A stretch of 64,000 bases of DNA, from NCBI GenBank assembly GCA_964006375.1, contig OZ023267.1:34917766-34981765 (forward strand), written 5' to 3'. The position numbers and the translations under genes are program-made. The notes beneath the pieces were generated by a model. That model worked only from the letters and a program-made list of their open reading frames with translations, had not been told where the DNA came from and made no database searches. Below, one piece after another: positions 23,030 through 34,539 of this stretch; the stretch's first letter is position 1; every line of letters starts with the position of its first letter. The DNA comes from Tillus elongatus. Its lineage: Eukaryota; Arthropoda; Insecta; Coleoptera; Cleridae.

Positions 23030-23224
23030 CTAAGACGCAGGGGCGGCTCCTCAATAAGTGCGCCCGTGCGCGCGCACTGCCGCCTGCCGGGGAGTAATAA
23101 TATTTTTGCTATGCTATATTTTAATAAATTTTTATTTTTTACCTCCTGCATTTTACACACACAAAATTAGTATATCGAGGATCGCAGAGTGGGCAGCCAT
23201 TAATACAGAATCAGAATAAGTATA

Positions 23225-23713
23225 GTGTACTATGTGAAAACTGGAACCTGTGATGCTACTTATGAACCAAGAATCACAAAGGGTTTGGAAAGTATTTTAA
23301 AAAAAGCCGATTTACATTTGACGTTTTCGACGAAAAGTAATTTAAAAAATTTGTTGGGTAATACGAAAGACAAAGACAAAGTCACTGAAATGTCTGGAAT
23401 TTATGAGATTAGTTGCAAAGATTGTGATCTTAAATACGTGGGCCAAACTAGGAGAAACATGGCCACCAGATTTCGTGAACATCTCGCACAGTTACGATAT
23501 GGTACGGTGGACAAATCATGTGTGGCACAACATATATGGGATAATAACCACCACATTGACAAAGAAAATTTGAAACTTGTCAAAAATCTCAGACATCAAA
23601 CTATGCTTGATTCATTAGAAAGTATTTTTATATTAAGGTCTATTAAGAACAAAACTTCATTAAATCGTGCGGCACCTGTAATTTCTAGCTCTTTGTTTTC
23701 TCTTTGCATTTGA
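23225..23713 (+). pseudogene. PLE-B polyprotein C-terminus with GIY-YIG endonuclease
   Basis: A 162-residue open frame. Residues 1-9 come from the inverted terminal piece, so the first ATG is not a native start. Residues 13-50 (EPRITKGLESILKKADL...) are the linker after reverse transcriptase. The GIY motif is at residues 58-60, C64 and C67 form the CxxC pair typical of PLE endonucleases, YVG is at 71-73, the arginine-rich FREH segment is at 83-86 and a candidate catalytic Glu lies in LDSLESIF (about 132). The domain would nick the target to prime reverse transcription. Its motifs are intact here, but the reverse transcriptase is missing, so the copy cannot move on its own. Confidence 0.85.
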
Positions 23714-24260
23714 CCGCTTAAATACTCCGAATTTGTCTGGTAGAACAGTAAATTATTGTCAATAACTCGACCGATTTATACATATACTAATCACTATGTT
23801 TGTCTTGATTTACATACAGCTTCGGTTTTTTGTATATTTGTAGTCAATATAAATATTTTTCACGTAGAATTAAAATGAATAAAAATATAGTTTTTAAGTA
23901 GTATTTTAGTTGAACTATTTTTCCTTTGACAGACATCTGGGTTTTTAGTTTTCTATTTTTAAAAGAGATGAGTTGAGTTTATGATGTTTATCTCGCCAGA
24001 TGTCTTTATCGGCAACCAATATCCGCATAGTAAATTTCTAGATCGAAAAGAAACATGCCGTTTCTTTAAAGAACTCTGGTCCTTTTAATACCTATATTAG
24101 ATAAGGGTCATAAATTTGTCGACCAAAAGATCAAAGCAGGTCTCCGACCTGTTTCAATGCGCAATAAACAAACGATCGTTCTTGGACGACAACTTTACTT
24201 CGGACTAGTTCGTTTAGCTTGACGCGATATAAATATACGGGATCTATTTATGTTAGAATT

Positions 24261-24316
24261 TTTCTTCCTCTGAAGATGTTGACTTTGTCAACGAAACGAT
24301 CGTAAGGTCTCTGAAA
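24261..24316 (+). ncRNA. Hammerhead ribozyme of PLE-B, well preserved
   Basis: CTGAAGA (24270-24276) fits CUGANGA. Stem II GTTGAC / GTCAAC around a TTT loop is perfect. GAAA (24293-24296), palindromic helix III CGATCG (24297-24302) and TA (24303-24304) follow, with predicted cleavage after 24304. Helix I: CCT (24267-24269) pairs with AGG (24305-24307), then an internal loop, then TTTC (24261-24264) pairs with GAAA (24313-24316). Helix III without a loop suggests action as a dimer or in tandem transcripts. It lies about 50 bp before the element's 3' end. Confidence 0.75.
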
Positions 24317-24836
24317 TATGTGTTGTGGTGATTTGGGTTCTCCAAGTGTACTTATAAGTATAGTGTGTTAATGGTTTCCGACGTTATATACATCCATATA
24401 CACAGTCCTGCGTCGGTGTGTATTCTTCGGCGCTCTACCTAAATGGGAATCTTCAATAGGAAATGATCGACTATCTTCGTCAAAAACGACCGAATAAGCA
24501 ATCCCGTTGTGCGCTTTAAAATTCCACACTTGCAGCACAGTATAATAAGACCCAGCACTGAATCTTGTAGGGCGGCGCTGTGATTTGTGAGAATAGAATA
24601 TTTGACTTTGCCCACATCGCTACAGCTTAACGGACCAGGGTGGAACTCGGCATACAGTTATGCTGTTCTCGAATCACATGCGTAATCGCTCATTTTATCG
24701 CCAGGACCGTATTATCTTTCTTAAAGCAATGTTATTATTGATAATATTATTTATTGATCTGTATACAGCAAAATATTACGTAATTGAAACAACGATAATT
24801 AAATATAGTCTAAAATATAGTGTTAGTAGAACGAAT

Positions 24837-26429
24837 ATAGATTAGATTAGATTAGATTTTATTGTGTGTGGGCTATTTCAGTCCCTCCACCGCAACCTTA
24901 GGTCTATTGTGGCTCACGTCTAATTAATTAGATTTCACCCATCAATTCCAGCTCCCTGAGGGAGTCGATCTTTTCTTGAGGGTTAGAGTTTGGTTAGCAG
25001 GTGTACTGCCATCTGAGTAAAGTCGCTTGCCCGTTTTGAAGCTCAAAGAGAGATAACCTCTCTCCGAGTTCGTCTGAACCCGACATCCGTCAGTGTTTGC
25101 CTCGAGGCGGTATCATGAAGTCCCGCTCTCGAGCAGCATCTAATCTCCAGTTGTAATCCACTCCTAGAGATCTCAGCTCCCCTCAGGCTCTTCCAAACCT
25201 GACACCTAACAGTGTTAAGACTCAAGGCAACACCCAATCGAGTCCCGCTCCCGAGCATCACCCTAGCGAGGCCGTCCGTCTGTTTCGTAGCACACAGTAT
25301 GGGCTCCAAACTCCGGGTGTTTACCACTCATCAGAGATCAGAGCCCCCCGGGACGTCTGGACACACGTCAGGGCTCAATCCATGGTGGTATCATCTGGAA
25401 CCCCGCTCTTGAGTAACAATCAAGCGAGGCCAATTGTCAGTCTCTGAGGCCACAGTGGTGGCGCCAAACTCCGGGTGCATATCACTCCCCAGAGATGTCT
25501 GCCTCCCCCCAGCCACACCTGCACCAGACCCCCGCCAGTGTTTCATTGACTCGAGGCGGTATCACGAAGTCCCGCCCTCGAGCAGCATCCAGGCAGGGTC
25601 GTTAGCCCGTATCGATGCTCACAGAGTAGGGCTAAGTCTCCAGGTGTAATCCACCCCTAGAGACCGCAGCCACCTCCGGGTTCGTCCAGGTCCAACACCT
25701 GCCAGCGTTAGCTTAAATTTCACCCAACAAATCGAGCCTCCGACAGGAGACGACACCTGCGAGGTGAAACTTTGTTTGACAGATGTACTGCCATCTGAGC
25801 GAAGTCGCTTGCCCGTCTCAAAGCTCAAAGAGAGATAACCTTTCTCCGAGTTCGTCTGGGCCAGACATCCGTCAGTGTTTGACTCGGTGCAGTATCATGA
25901 AGTTCTGCATCCGAGCAGCATCCAAGTGAGGTCGTTTGTCCGTTTCGAAGCTCACAGAAGAGGCCTCAACCCTTAGTTTTATTCCACCCCTAAAGATATC
26001 AGCTCTCCTTCGGCTTCGTCTAGACCCGACACCCACTAGTGCTAGACTCAAGGCGACATCCCATCGAGCCCCAAACTCCGGGTGTCTACCACTCATCAGC
26101 GTTGTCAACCTCCTCCGGGTCGTCTAGACACACGACACCCGCCAGCACTCAACTCAAGGCGGCACCCATCCGGAACCCCGCGCCCGAGTAACAACCAAGC
26201 GAGGGCAACCATCCATTTATAAGCCTAGAGTGGATGCCTCAAAAACCGGGTGTACATCACTCCCCAGAGATATTCGGCTCCCTCCAAGCTCACATGGACA
26301 AGACCCCCGCCAGTGTTTGATTCCAATTAGTCGCCTTTTACGACAGGCAGGAGTTACCTTGGGCCTATTCTTTTAGTTAGTCCCCGGACCCACAGGGGAC
26401 AGAAGGAATATAACTACGATAGATTAGAT
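24837..26429 (-). mobile_element. GC-rich non-LTR-like retroelement with internal tandem repeats and 11-bp TSD
   Basis: The direct repeat ATAGATTAGAT lies at 24837-24847 and 26419-26429. Read on the minus strand, the element starts near CCCTGTGGGTCCGGGGAC (about 26398), passes GTCGTAAAAGGCGACTAA (about 26330), which I recall from many arthropod retroelements, and ends with AATAAAATCTAATCTAAT, a polyadenylation-like signal plus short TCTAA iterations. The interior is much GC-richer than the window and built of related units (for example CCCGCTCTCGAGCAGCATC). I see no reverse transcriptase. The small open frames here have no recognisable domains. It may be a LINE deletion derivative. Confidence 0.65.
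24976..26330. repeat. Higher-order tandem repeat inside the GC-rich retroelement
   Basis: The block ACTGCCATCTGAG...AGTCGCTTGCCCGT...GAGAGATAACCT occurs at about 25000 and again at about 25783, a spacing of about 784 bp. Between them, smaller related units recur (GTGTTTGACTCG-like, AGGCGGTATCA, CTCCGGGTGT, ACTCCCCAGAGAT). About 1.7 copies of the large unit are present. Confidence 0.7.
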
Positions 26430-26575
26430 CCTCGTGAATAGCATCTCACATTTAGACATTTTAAAGTATATTAAATTATTTAGTCAAAATTTATAATAAG
26501 TTTGCGTCTATCAAATACGGCATTCTGGCGTATTTTCATAAAATTCATTGAGTCTTAAAAGTCAAGTTAAAAAAA

Positions 26576-26677
<102 letters not shown>

Positions 26678-27354
26678 AAAGATACGTGCAGTATAAAACG
26701 ACAAAGATCACATATTGTCATGTTTTTATGTCAAACAAAACATTTGAAATTATATAATGCTAACCTACATAGGCTTAGCCGTTTATAAATATATAAATTA
26801 ATAGATGAGTAAATGAGCATATAAATAAATATAATAAAATTGAAAAGATACGTGAAGTATAAAATGACAAAGACCACATATTGTCATCTCTTTATATCAA
26901 ACAACACATGTAAAATTATATAGTTATTTAGTAATTATCAAAGGAAAGGACTTTTTAACTACTATAACCTATAACTAACTAGAGAAAAACTTGGTAAGTA
27001 GTTAATAATTATTAAGTTTAGTCAGTAGGTTTTTTTATAATACAATTTCGGGGAAAAAAGAGGGGAACCCTTCATTTTTTTTCTTGCGCACCTCCAATGC
27101 ATTAAGGCACGAGCCGCTACTGCTAAGACGGCAAAGATGTTATAAAGTTCTTGACTTTATTACTGTTAAAAAGGTAGCACAATGTCAAATAGAGGAGAAC
27201 ATTGCATATATGAACGTTCAATTTTTTCTCTAATACTCCGCGGTCGTCTAAGTTTTCTCAGTATCGTCAATGGCAGTTTATGGTTATTTGATTAATTAGT
27301 GCATGATTTGTGGGACGATTCAATATGTTGCCTCCAGCATGCGGACGATATTAG

Positions 27355-27480
27355 TGAATTTTCTTTAAAAAAAAATTAACTAATGAGGAGATCCCGACTT
27401 ATTTTTCTAATTCTCCTAATTAAAAAAAATCTCCAAATGAGCGCAAACTGGGAGCCCGAAAACCCATATCCGTTCTTTTG
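27355..27480 (-). repeat. Family-T right-arm fragment, reverse
   Basis: AATTAACTAATGAGGAGATC followed by CAAATGAGCGC and AAAACCCATATCCG is the reverse of the arm that follows (TA)n in forward copies. No (TA)n is attached. Confidence 0.55.
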
Positions 27481-27589
27481 ATAATGCTTTTCTGAAATCA
27501 ATATTTTTTAAATGTTCTCCATATTCCAGAAGCATTTTGATTCTGTCGTATACAGGCCAGTCTTACCGTTCCCTGAATATTCTGATTAA

Positions 27590-27705
27590 CCATTTCTCAA
27601 AAACTTGTTGAATCTACACTGGAAAACCATAAGAACTCTATACAAATTTTTACAGACGGTTCCAAAATACGGTCCGGTAGAAGATCGGTATTTTATATAC
27701 CTCAA
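27590..27705 (+). pseudogene. Fragment of a LINE RNase H domain
   Basis: One frame reads NSIQIFTDGSKIRSGRRSVF, in which FTDGSK is the first catalytic-Asp block of RNase H as found in I/Jockey-type LINEs. No more of the domain is present before the neighbouring reverse LINE begins. Confidence 0.45.
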
Positions 27706-27726
27706 CTCAATATGTCTCATATAATG

Positions 27727-28850
27727 GATTTTTTTCCCTCAGAGCCCGTCCGCGGCCTTGCCGGCCCGATAGCTCTGCAACCTTTGGTTGATTGTGCATA
27801 CCCTTAGTCTCCACCCATTCCAAAATCACTGTGCCTTGAAGTAGTCTGCACAGCGACTGGTAGGGTGAAGTTTTATATTTCTCTGTCTCCGGTCTAGACT
27901 GACCGTAGATCAGTTGTCTTTTGCGGTCCAGAGCTTTACACTCGCACAAGATGTGCTGGGCTGATTCCTCCACCTCGTCGCAGAGTCTACATGCGAGGTC
28001 CCCTTAGAACCGCCCCATTTTATGCAGGTGTTTCTTGACGGCCATGTGTCCCGTCAAGAGACCTGTTGTGTTTCTGAGCTGTCCTCTTCTAAGGTTTAGC
28101 AGCTCCACAGCTCTCTTTGAAATGGGTCCGTCAATTATTGACTTCCCATGTCCGAGCCCTGGACAGTCCGCCCAGTACACTTTGTATTGGTTTCTGACCC
28201 AGGACTTAATGGCTCCCCTGGCAGTGCTCTTTGTCACGCCCAGAGCCGGTTCTGGTCCAATAAATGGTTCTGCTGATCCTCTCTTCGCGAAACTGTCAGC
28301 TTCTTCATTACCTTTGACCCCGGAGTGACCCGGCATCCAGATGAGGGTCACCTCATTCTGCCCAGCCAGGTCGCTCGTCTCGTCTCGGCACTCACTCACC
28401 ATCCAGGAATTTACCCGTGGGCTACTTAGTGCCTTAAGGGCTGCCTGGCTTTCTGTGGCTATGAGGATCCGCTTGTTGGTGTAGCCCCTCCTCTTCTTCT
28501 CCCGCACACAGTGCAGGATGGCGTACATTTCGGCCTGAAACACTGTTGCATGGGCTCCAAGGGAAATACTATGACTTACCATCGGTCCTTCCGAGTAAAC
28601 ACCTGCCCCTCTCCCACGCACCCCGCCGGATCCGTCCGTGAACCAGACGAGCGCGTCCCGTGGTATGCCCGGCGTCTCCTCCCGTCATGCCTCGCGGTTT
28701 GGGATTTCCACTGTAAAGTTGTTTTCCCTGCACATTCGCGGGCACGCGGGTCTGACCTCATTTTAAGCATGGGCTCTTTCACGATCTCCTGAATTTTTCA
28801 GTGGCTCTGAAGAAATACTGGATTGGACATTGAATACTCAGTTTTTACTG
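27727..28850 (-). mobile_element. I/R1/LOA-like LINE, 5'-truncated copy, RNase H and zinc knuckle
   Basis: Minus strand. After NxxF-type thumb sequence comes LVWFTDGSGG (first RNase H Asp), then FQAEMYAIL (Glu), IATESQAAL (third position Glu instead of Asp, codon 28451-28453) and WMPGHSGVKGNEEAD (last Asp). After a frameshift near 27990 the C-terminal C-x2-C-x8-H-x4-C knuckle reads CRLCDEVEESAQHILCEC. It ends with an A-rich tail at about 27730. The element is the same family as 54508-56400. It is dead as it stands: the reverse transcriptase is absent, with a frameshift and the Asp-to-Glu change. Confidence 0.8.
28004..28640 (-). pseudogene. RNase H domain of the reverse LINE
   Basis: The longest open part of the LINE, about 205 residues from GRGAGVYSEGP to HLHKMGRF. 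RNase H removes the RNA strand after first-strand synthesis. The Asp-to-Glu change in ATESQAAL is not shared by the forward copy, which reads ATDSQAAL, so it is private to this copy. Confidence 0.75.
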
Positions 28851-29204
28851 CAGGAGCCTACACCATTCGTGTCATATTTTCGTGGGCGGTATGTCACTTA
28901 GCCTCAAATATTATTATTTGCTTAGACTCAGTTAGTGTTCTGTCTTCAATTTCAAATTTAAATCCGCTTCTGAGAATCCTATTATTATTCGTATAAGACG
29001 GTTTATAGTCATGGTTTTAGGTTGACTTTCTTCGGGTGAAGGCACATAGTAAAATTTTAAGCAACGAAACAGCTGAAATCCTTACAAAATCGACTTATGG
29101 TTATGAAATCAATCTCATTAATGTTTATACACTCTTTGATATGATTTCCATTAGTAAAAATCTGGTTAATGTATTCCTATATGTATTCATGGCGAAAATA
29201 AATT
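28851..29204. other. No gene seen
   Basis: Unassigned sequence between the reverse LINE and the transposase remnant. Confidence 0.4.
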
Positions 29205-29430
29205 TATTATTATTATTCACAATGCACATGTTCACAAGTACTCAGGGAGCTTTTAGCAAAAGGATCGATCACCAAGTATCCGCCCTATTCACCAGAGTTG
29301 GCACCATGTGACTACTTCCTATTCCAACGTGCAAAATTATACCCCTGGAGCTGCACCGGTGGACTTAAAAAATATGCTCTGAACAGTGGAAACAGAGGTA
29401 AGCGAGTGGATTATATCTGGAGTAATTCCA
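29205..29430 (+). pseudogene. Tc1/mariner transposase C-terminal fragment
   Basis: Frames read HNAHVHKY (remnant of the HDNA-type second Asp block), then LLAKGSITKYPPYSPELAP and CDYFLFQRAKLY, which holds the third catalytic Asp. The first block and the N-terminus are absent. It is a short relic of a different mariner lineage from the D34D copy at 15.3-17.9 kb. Confidence 0.6.
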
Positions 29431-29561
29431 AGGCACTAATAGTCAATTATCTGATTAATCGTATAATACGGTCTTCATAGCTATTTTATACGTATTACTT
29501 CCACATCGTCAGAACGTGTGGAGGTATTGCATCGGCGACAAACGATTTTTTCCGCTTAAAC

Positions 29562-30095
29562 GTCGTAAAAAGTCACTATGTGAAAACTGGAACCTGTGAT
29601 GAGCACTAATAAGTACACTTGGAGACCCCAAATCAACAAACACCCGGGTTCAGTTTTCTATATAAAAAAGATGAGCGGAGGTTATTGTGTTTGTCTCGCC
29701 AGATGTGGTTGTCGGCTTGCTCCAATATCCACATAGTAAATTTCTAGATCGAAAGGGAACGTGCAGATTCCTTAAATAACTCGGCACCGTTCCTTTTAAG
29801 CCTATTATCCTTATATTAGATAAGGGCTCATAAATTTGTCGACCAGAAGATTAAAGCAGCTCTTCGACCTCGTAGTTTCACTACACATTAAACAAACGAT
29901 GGGTCTTCGACGACAATTTTACTTCGGACTAGTTCGTTTACCTAGACGCGATATAAATACACGGTAACTAGTAGTTTAGTTTTAGAATTTTTCTTCCTCT
30001 GAAGATGTTGACATGGTTAACGAAACGATCGTAAGGTCTCTGAAATATATGTTGTGGTGATTTGGGTTCTCCAAGTGTACTTAGTCGTAAAAAGT
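29562..30095 (+). mobile_element. PLE-B deletion derivative with 12-bp TSD
   Basis: The direct repeat GTCGTAAAAAGT is at 29562-29573 and 30084-30095. The 510-bp insert begins with an inverted terminal piece (ACTATGTGAAAACTGGAACC, then GAGCACTAATAAGTACACTT) and ends with a hammerhead core plus GGTGATTTGGGTTCTCCAAG. The middle matches the untranslated region 23935-24270. It has no coding sequence. Confidence 0.85.
29990..30045 (+). ncRNA. Hammerhead ribozyme of PLE-B, second forward copy
   Basis: CTGAAGA at 29999-30005, stem II GTTGAC / GTTAAC around ATG (one G-T wobble), GAAA at 30022-30025, palindromic CGATCG at 30026-30031 and TA at 30032-30033. Helix I is CCT / AGG with outer TTC / GAA. 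The changes in stem II relative to 24261-24316 keep the pairing, which supports the fold. Confidence 0.7.
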
Positions 30096-30463
30096 GTCAA
30101 AACATATTGAAAACATGATTTGGGAACGAAACATTTTTTGTCTGTCGGTCTGTATGTCTGTCTGTTTGTAGCCACGATTGAATGTGCGGGGGTGGAATAT
30201 TGTTGAATTTTTTTTGCTAAAACGGCGTAAAAAGTCTCAAAACATAGAAAACTTGATTCTGTAGCGAAAATTTTTTTGTCTGTCGGTCGATGTGTCGGTA
30301 TGTCGGCATGTACGTCTGTCTGTTAATAGGCGCAATAACTTTCGAACAAATTGAGATATCATCCTCAAATTTGGCAGTTAGCACTCGGCAAAGGAACGCT
30401 TAGAATTGTTTTTGGGTGAGATCGCTTCAGGGGGTAGGGGTGAAATAAGGGGTGATTTGGTGA

Positions 30464-31888
30464 ACAGATCCCAGCATTTGTTCGCAAAAAATGCGCACCA
30501 GAACTTTCTCCTGTCCTGACTCGTCTGTTTCAGACATCTTACAATAGAGGCATATTCCCTAGTAACTGGAAAACTGCTCGAGTACAACACGTCCCCAAGA
30601 AAGGATCAAAAGCGCTTCCTAGCAACTACAGGCCTATTCTCTCATTTCAGTCGTCTCTAAAGTGATGGAAAAGTATATAAACGCCGAATTGCTCAAATTT
30701 ATTGAAAAACACAGTCTAATCCACGACAGGCAGTATGGATTCCGTCAGCGCAGATCAACTGCCGACCTTCTTTTCTTTGTCACCCATTCTTGGAACAAGT
30801 CTATGGAACTACACGGTGAATCCCAGATTATCGCTCTACATATATCCAAAGCATTGGACCAGGTCTGGCACGCAGCGCTGCTTAATAAACTACCGGCCTA
30901 TGGCCTACCACCAAAACTCTGTACGTGGACAGCAAATTTCCTCTCCAACCGGAGCATTTCTGTTGTAGTGGATGACCATTCCTCTAAACTGTATACAATT
31001 GATGCAGGATTTCCTCAAGGTTCAGCTTTAGCCCCTACTTGCTTTCTTCTCCACATCAATGATCTCATCTCTAGCACATGCAACCCAGTTCACAGTTACC
31101 CAGACGACAGCACCCTCCACTCAAATATACAATATTCTAAGCCTGTCTCTTTAGCCCAATTAGATGAGGATCGCAGACTCATGGAGGGTTCTATCTCCGT
31201 GGATCTCCAAAAAATATTAGAGTGGGGAAGTATAAATCTTGTACAATTCAACCCCACCAAATCACAGTCTTGCTTTCTTTCTCATAAGAGATACACCAGC
31301 CCTAGACCCATCACAATAAACAACCAAGTTATTCAAAGTAATGAGTCCTTTTCACTTGTTTGCATTTCTGTGGATGGAAATCTCAATTGGCATCAACATG
31401 TCACATCAATTGCAAAAGCGGCTGCTAAGAAATTAGGTTTTCTCTTCCGGGTTCGCAAATACTTTTCACCAGCTAATCTCTATACCTTATATACTTCACA
31501 AATAAGACCAAACCTCGAATACTGCTCCCACATCTGGGGTGTTGCTGCCGCTTCTACACTCGCTATCCAGGACTCCATCCAGAAGAGAGATATACGTCTC
31601 ATAGGTGACCCTACGACCTATAGTTCCTCCACCTGCTGCCCCCAACAGATCTACCAGGGGAACAGAGCGAATGCACCCTTTTACTGTCCAGGTCACCAGA
31701 CATCTTGTTATGCCCGCTCTTTTGTCCCGAGGACTTCCAAGTTGTGGAATTTCTTGCCGGCACATGTTTTTCCTTATCCTCCGAACCTCGAAACCTTCAA
31801 GTCCAGAATTAACAAGTTGCCTCTTTCCTCCTTGTCGACACCCACGGTACGATAGTAATTAGGCTGTAAGCCCTCGTGGTGTGTTGTT
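30464..31888 (+). mobile_element. CR1/Jockey-like LINE, 5'-truncated, inserted in family S
   Basis: The S sequence GGGGTGATTTGGTGAA stops at 30463 and resumes at about 31889 (ATCGACATTTTTTCAATAAA). The insert begins inside reverse transcriptase (IPAFVRKKCAPEL), continues through a long frame, and ends with GCCCTCGTGGTGTGTTG and an A-rich tail. The exact junction is blurred by the A run. Confidence 0.8.
30472..31855 (+). pseudogene. Non-LTR reverse transcriptase, 5'-truncated and frameshifted
   Basis: 30472-30650 encodes NWKTARVQHVPKKGSKALPS and NYRPILSF. A one-base shift near 30649 leads into a 397-residue frame (30662-31855, first Met of the frame at 30662). Key blocks: QYGFRQRRST, the B-type motif GFPQGSALAPTCFLL, and YPDDSTLHS, where the usual YADD has Pro for Ala but both catalytic Asp remain. 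The thumb region is around SLVCISVDGNLNWHQH, and the C-terminal PNLEYCSHIWG and LWNFLPAHVFP are typical of CR1/Jockey-like LINEs. The endonuclease domain is absent. Confidence 0.85.
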
Positions 31889-32554
31889 GAAAAAAAAATC
31901 GACATTTTTTCAATAAAACTAGAGTTACATAACGTTTCATGAGTTTATGGGTACAGGAATACAAATATTTTCTTTGTGGTCAAACATAGGCCCCAAATTC
32001 ATTCCATGAGTATGTTTTTCTGAAAAAAATAAATAATCATAGCTATGTGGAAGTGATGATTCAATTTGCAGCACTATATTTGAACAGACGTCTTATTTCT
32101 GTGACACCAATGTAATTTTCTTGCTACAGTGGTTTATTTAGATATATACATTTCTCGTTACACCACAAATAATTTGACGCTTAATTTAAAAAGCAATTTC
32201 AATACGTTTTCCTACTAAAACTGATGGCATTGCATAGTTTGCATAGTAGACGGAATTCAGCGGCCAGACATAAACATTGAGTTACGACATTAAAATGTCT
32301 AAAAGTGATTTAAATTGAATTTAGTCGTTACATCAGCTGCACCAGAAATCCAGTAAACATGATTCTTTTTACCACGAAGGTTAGAATGCTCGTGTGTGGG
32401 ATCAAAAGCAAAATGGAGTCAGTGTGAATTTTAAGCAGGTGATGTTTACAATTATTTGAGACAATGATTATAGTATAAAGGCCGTTGAGTATTTTTCGCC
32501 TTGTACGTGCTAAAAATAGTCTAAGCGTTTTTAATGTTATAAAAATCTGGATAC

Positions 32555-33240
<686 letters not shown>

Positions 33241-33764
33241 ATCTCTGATGTAAATGCAATTCAAACGTAAATAATAAAACAAATGAATATTTGTAGTTAA
33301 TTACTACATGCATTTTGCTTTTGTTTCTGCAGAAGCCACATTTAACGAAACGGTTCATATTATAATTATATAGAGTGAATATCGTAATAATTTGTTTTAT
33401 CACTATATAATTATATAAATAATTCCCTTCATTATTTAAATTCTTAAAATTAGAATACAATAACAGCCTAAAATTCTTGCCTTTAACTTAAAAGAAAGGG
33501 ATGGGTATTGTTGATTAAAACTGACTGTCCATTAGGCACGTAATCGCATAACTTCCATGATTTTTCTTTTGGACGCAAGCGATATTAGATCTTATTCATG
33601 TGCCAATACCAATACCGACCTGAAGCGATCGCCAGACGCCACATGCATTATACACTATACTAAAAAAACTTAAACACTGCCACTGCCTATCCTCTCATGT
33701 GATCCTGATACTAGAGACGTGAAAATCGTTTCGTCGTTTCTACGATTTCTGTGCTAAAAACTTC
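33241..33764. other. No gene seen
   Basis: AT-rich spacer between two tandemly oriented T elements, without coding signal. Confidence 0.4.
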
Positions 33765-34535
<771 letters not shown>

Positions 34536-34539
34536 GTAT

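Larger units (their letters stand above)
23216..24366 (+). mobile_element. PLE-B, 5'-truncated copy with 13-bp TSD
   Basis: The perfect direct repeat ATAAGTATAGTGT flanks it (23216-23228 and 24354-24366). It starts with ACTATGTGAAAACTGGAACC, which is an inverted piece of the element terminus (compare 29574 and the complement of 45690-45712). It continues with an endonuclease frame and a roughly 550-bp untranslated region, and ends with a hammerhead core and TTGTGGTGATTTGGGTTCTC followed by CAAGTGTACTT. It lies inside the hAT-like element, so it is younger than that insertion. Confidence 0.85.
29497..32080 (+). mobile_element. Family-S element with two nested insertions
   Basis: It starts ACTTCCACATCGTCAGAACG and ends GCTATGTGGAAGTGATGATT followed by CAATTTGCAGCA, giving short inverted ends (ACTTCCACAT and ATGTGGAAGT). 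Native blocks: 29497-29573, 30084-30463 and 31889-32080. The gaps are filled by a PLE-B derivative and a LINE. The GTCTGTCGG-rich and GGGTAGGGG blocks agree with 46959-48640. It is non-coding. Confidence 0.7.

Noticed and set aside
23225..23713. Treating the first Met of the PLE-B endonuclease frame as a native start
   Set aside because: The first residues come from an inverted terminal piece of the element, so the frame is a chimera created at integration.
25043..26127. Several 60-95 codon frames in the GC-rich block
   Set aside because: GC-rich sequence has fewer stops. The frames overlap on both strands and share no domain; the block is a tandem repeat inside a retroelement.
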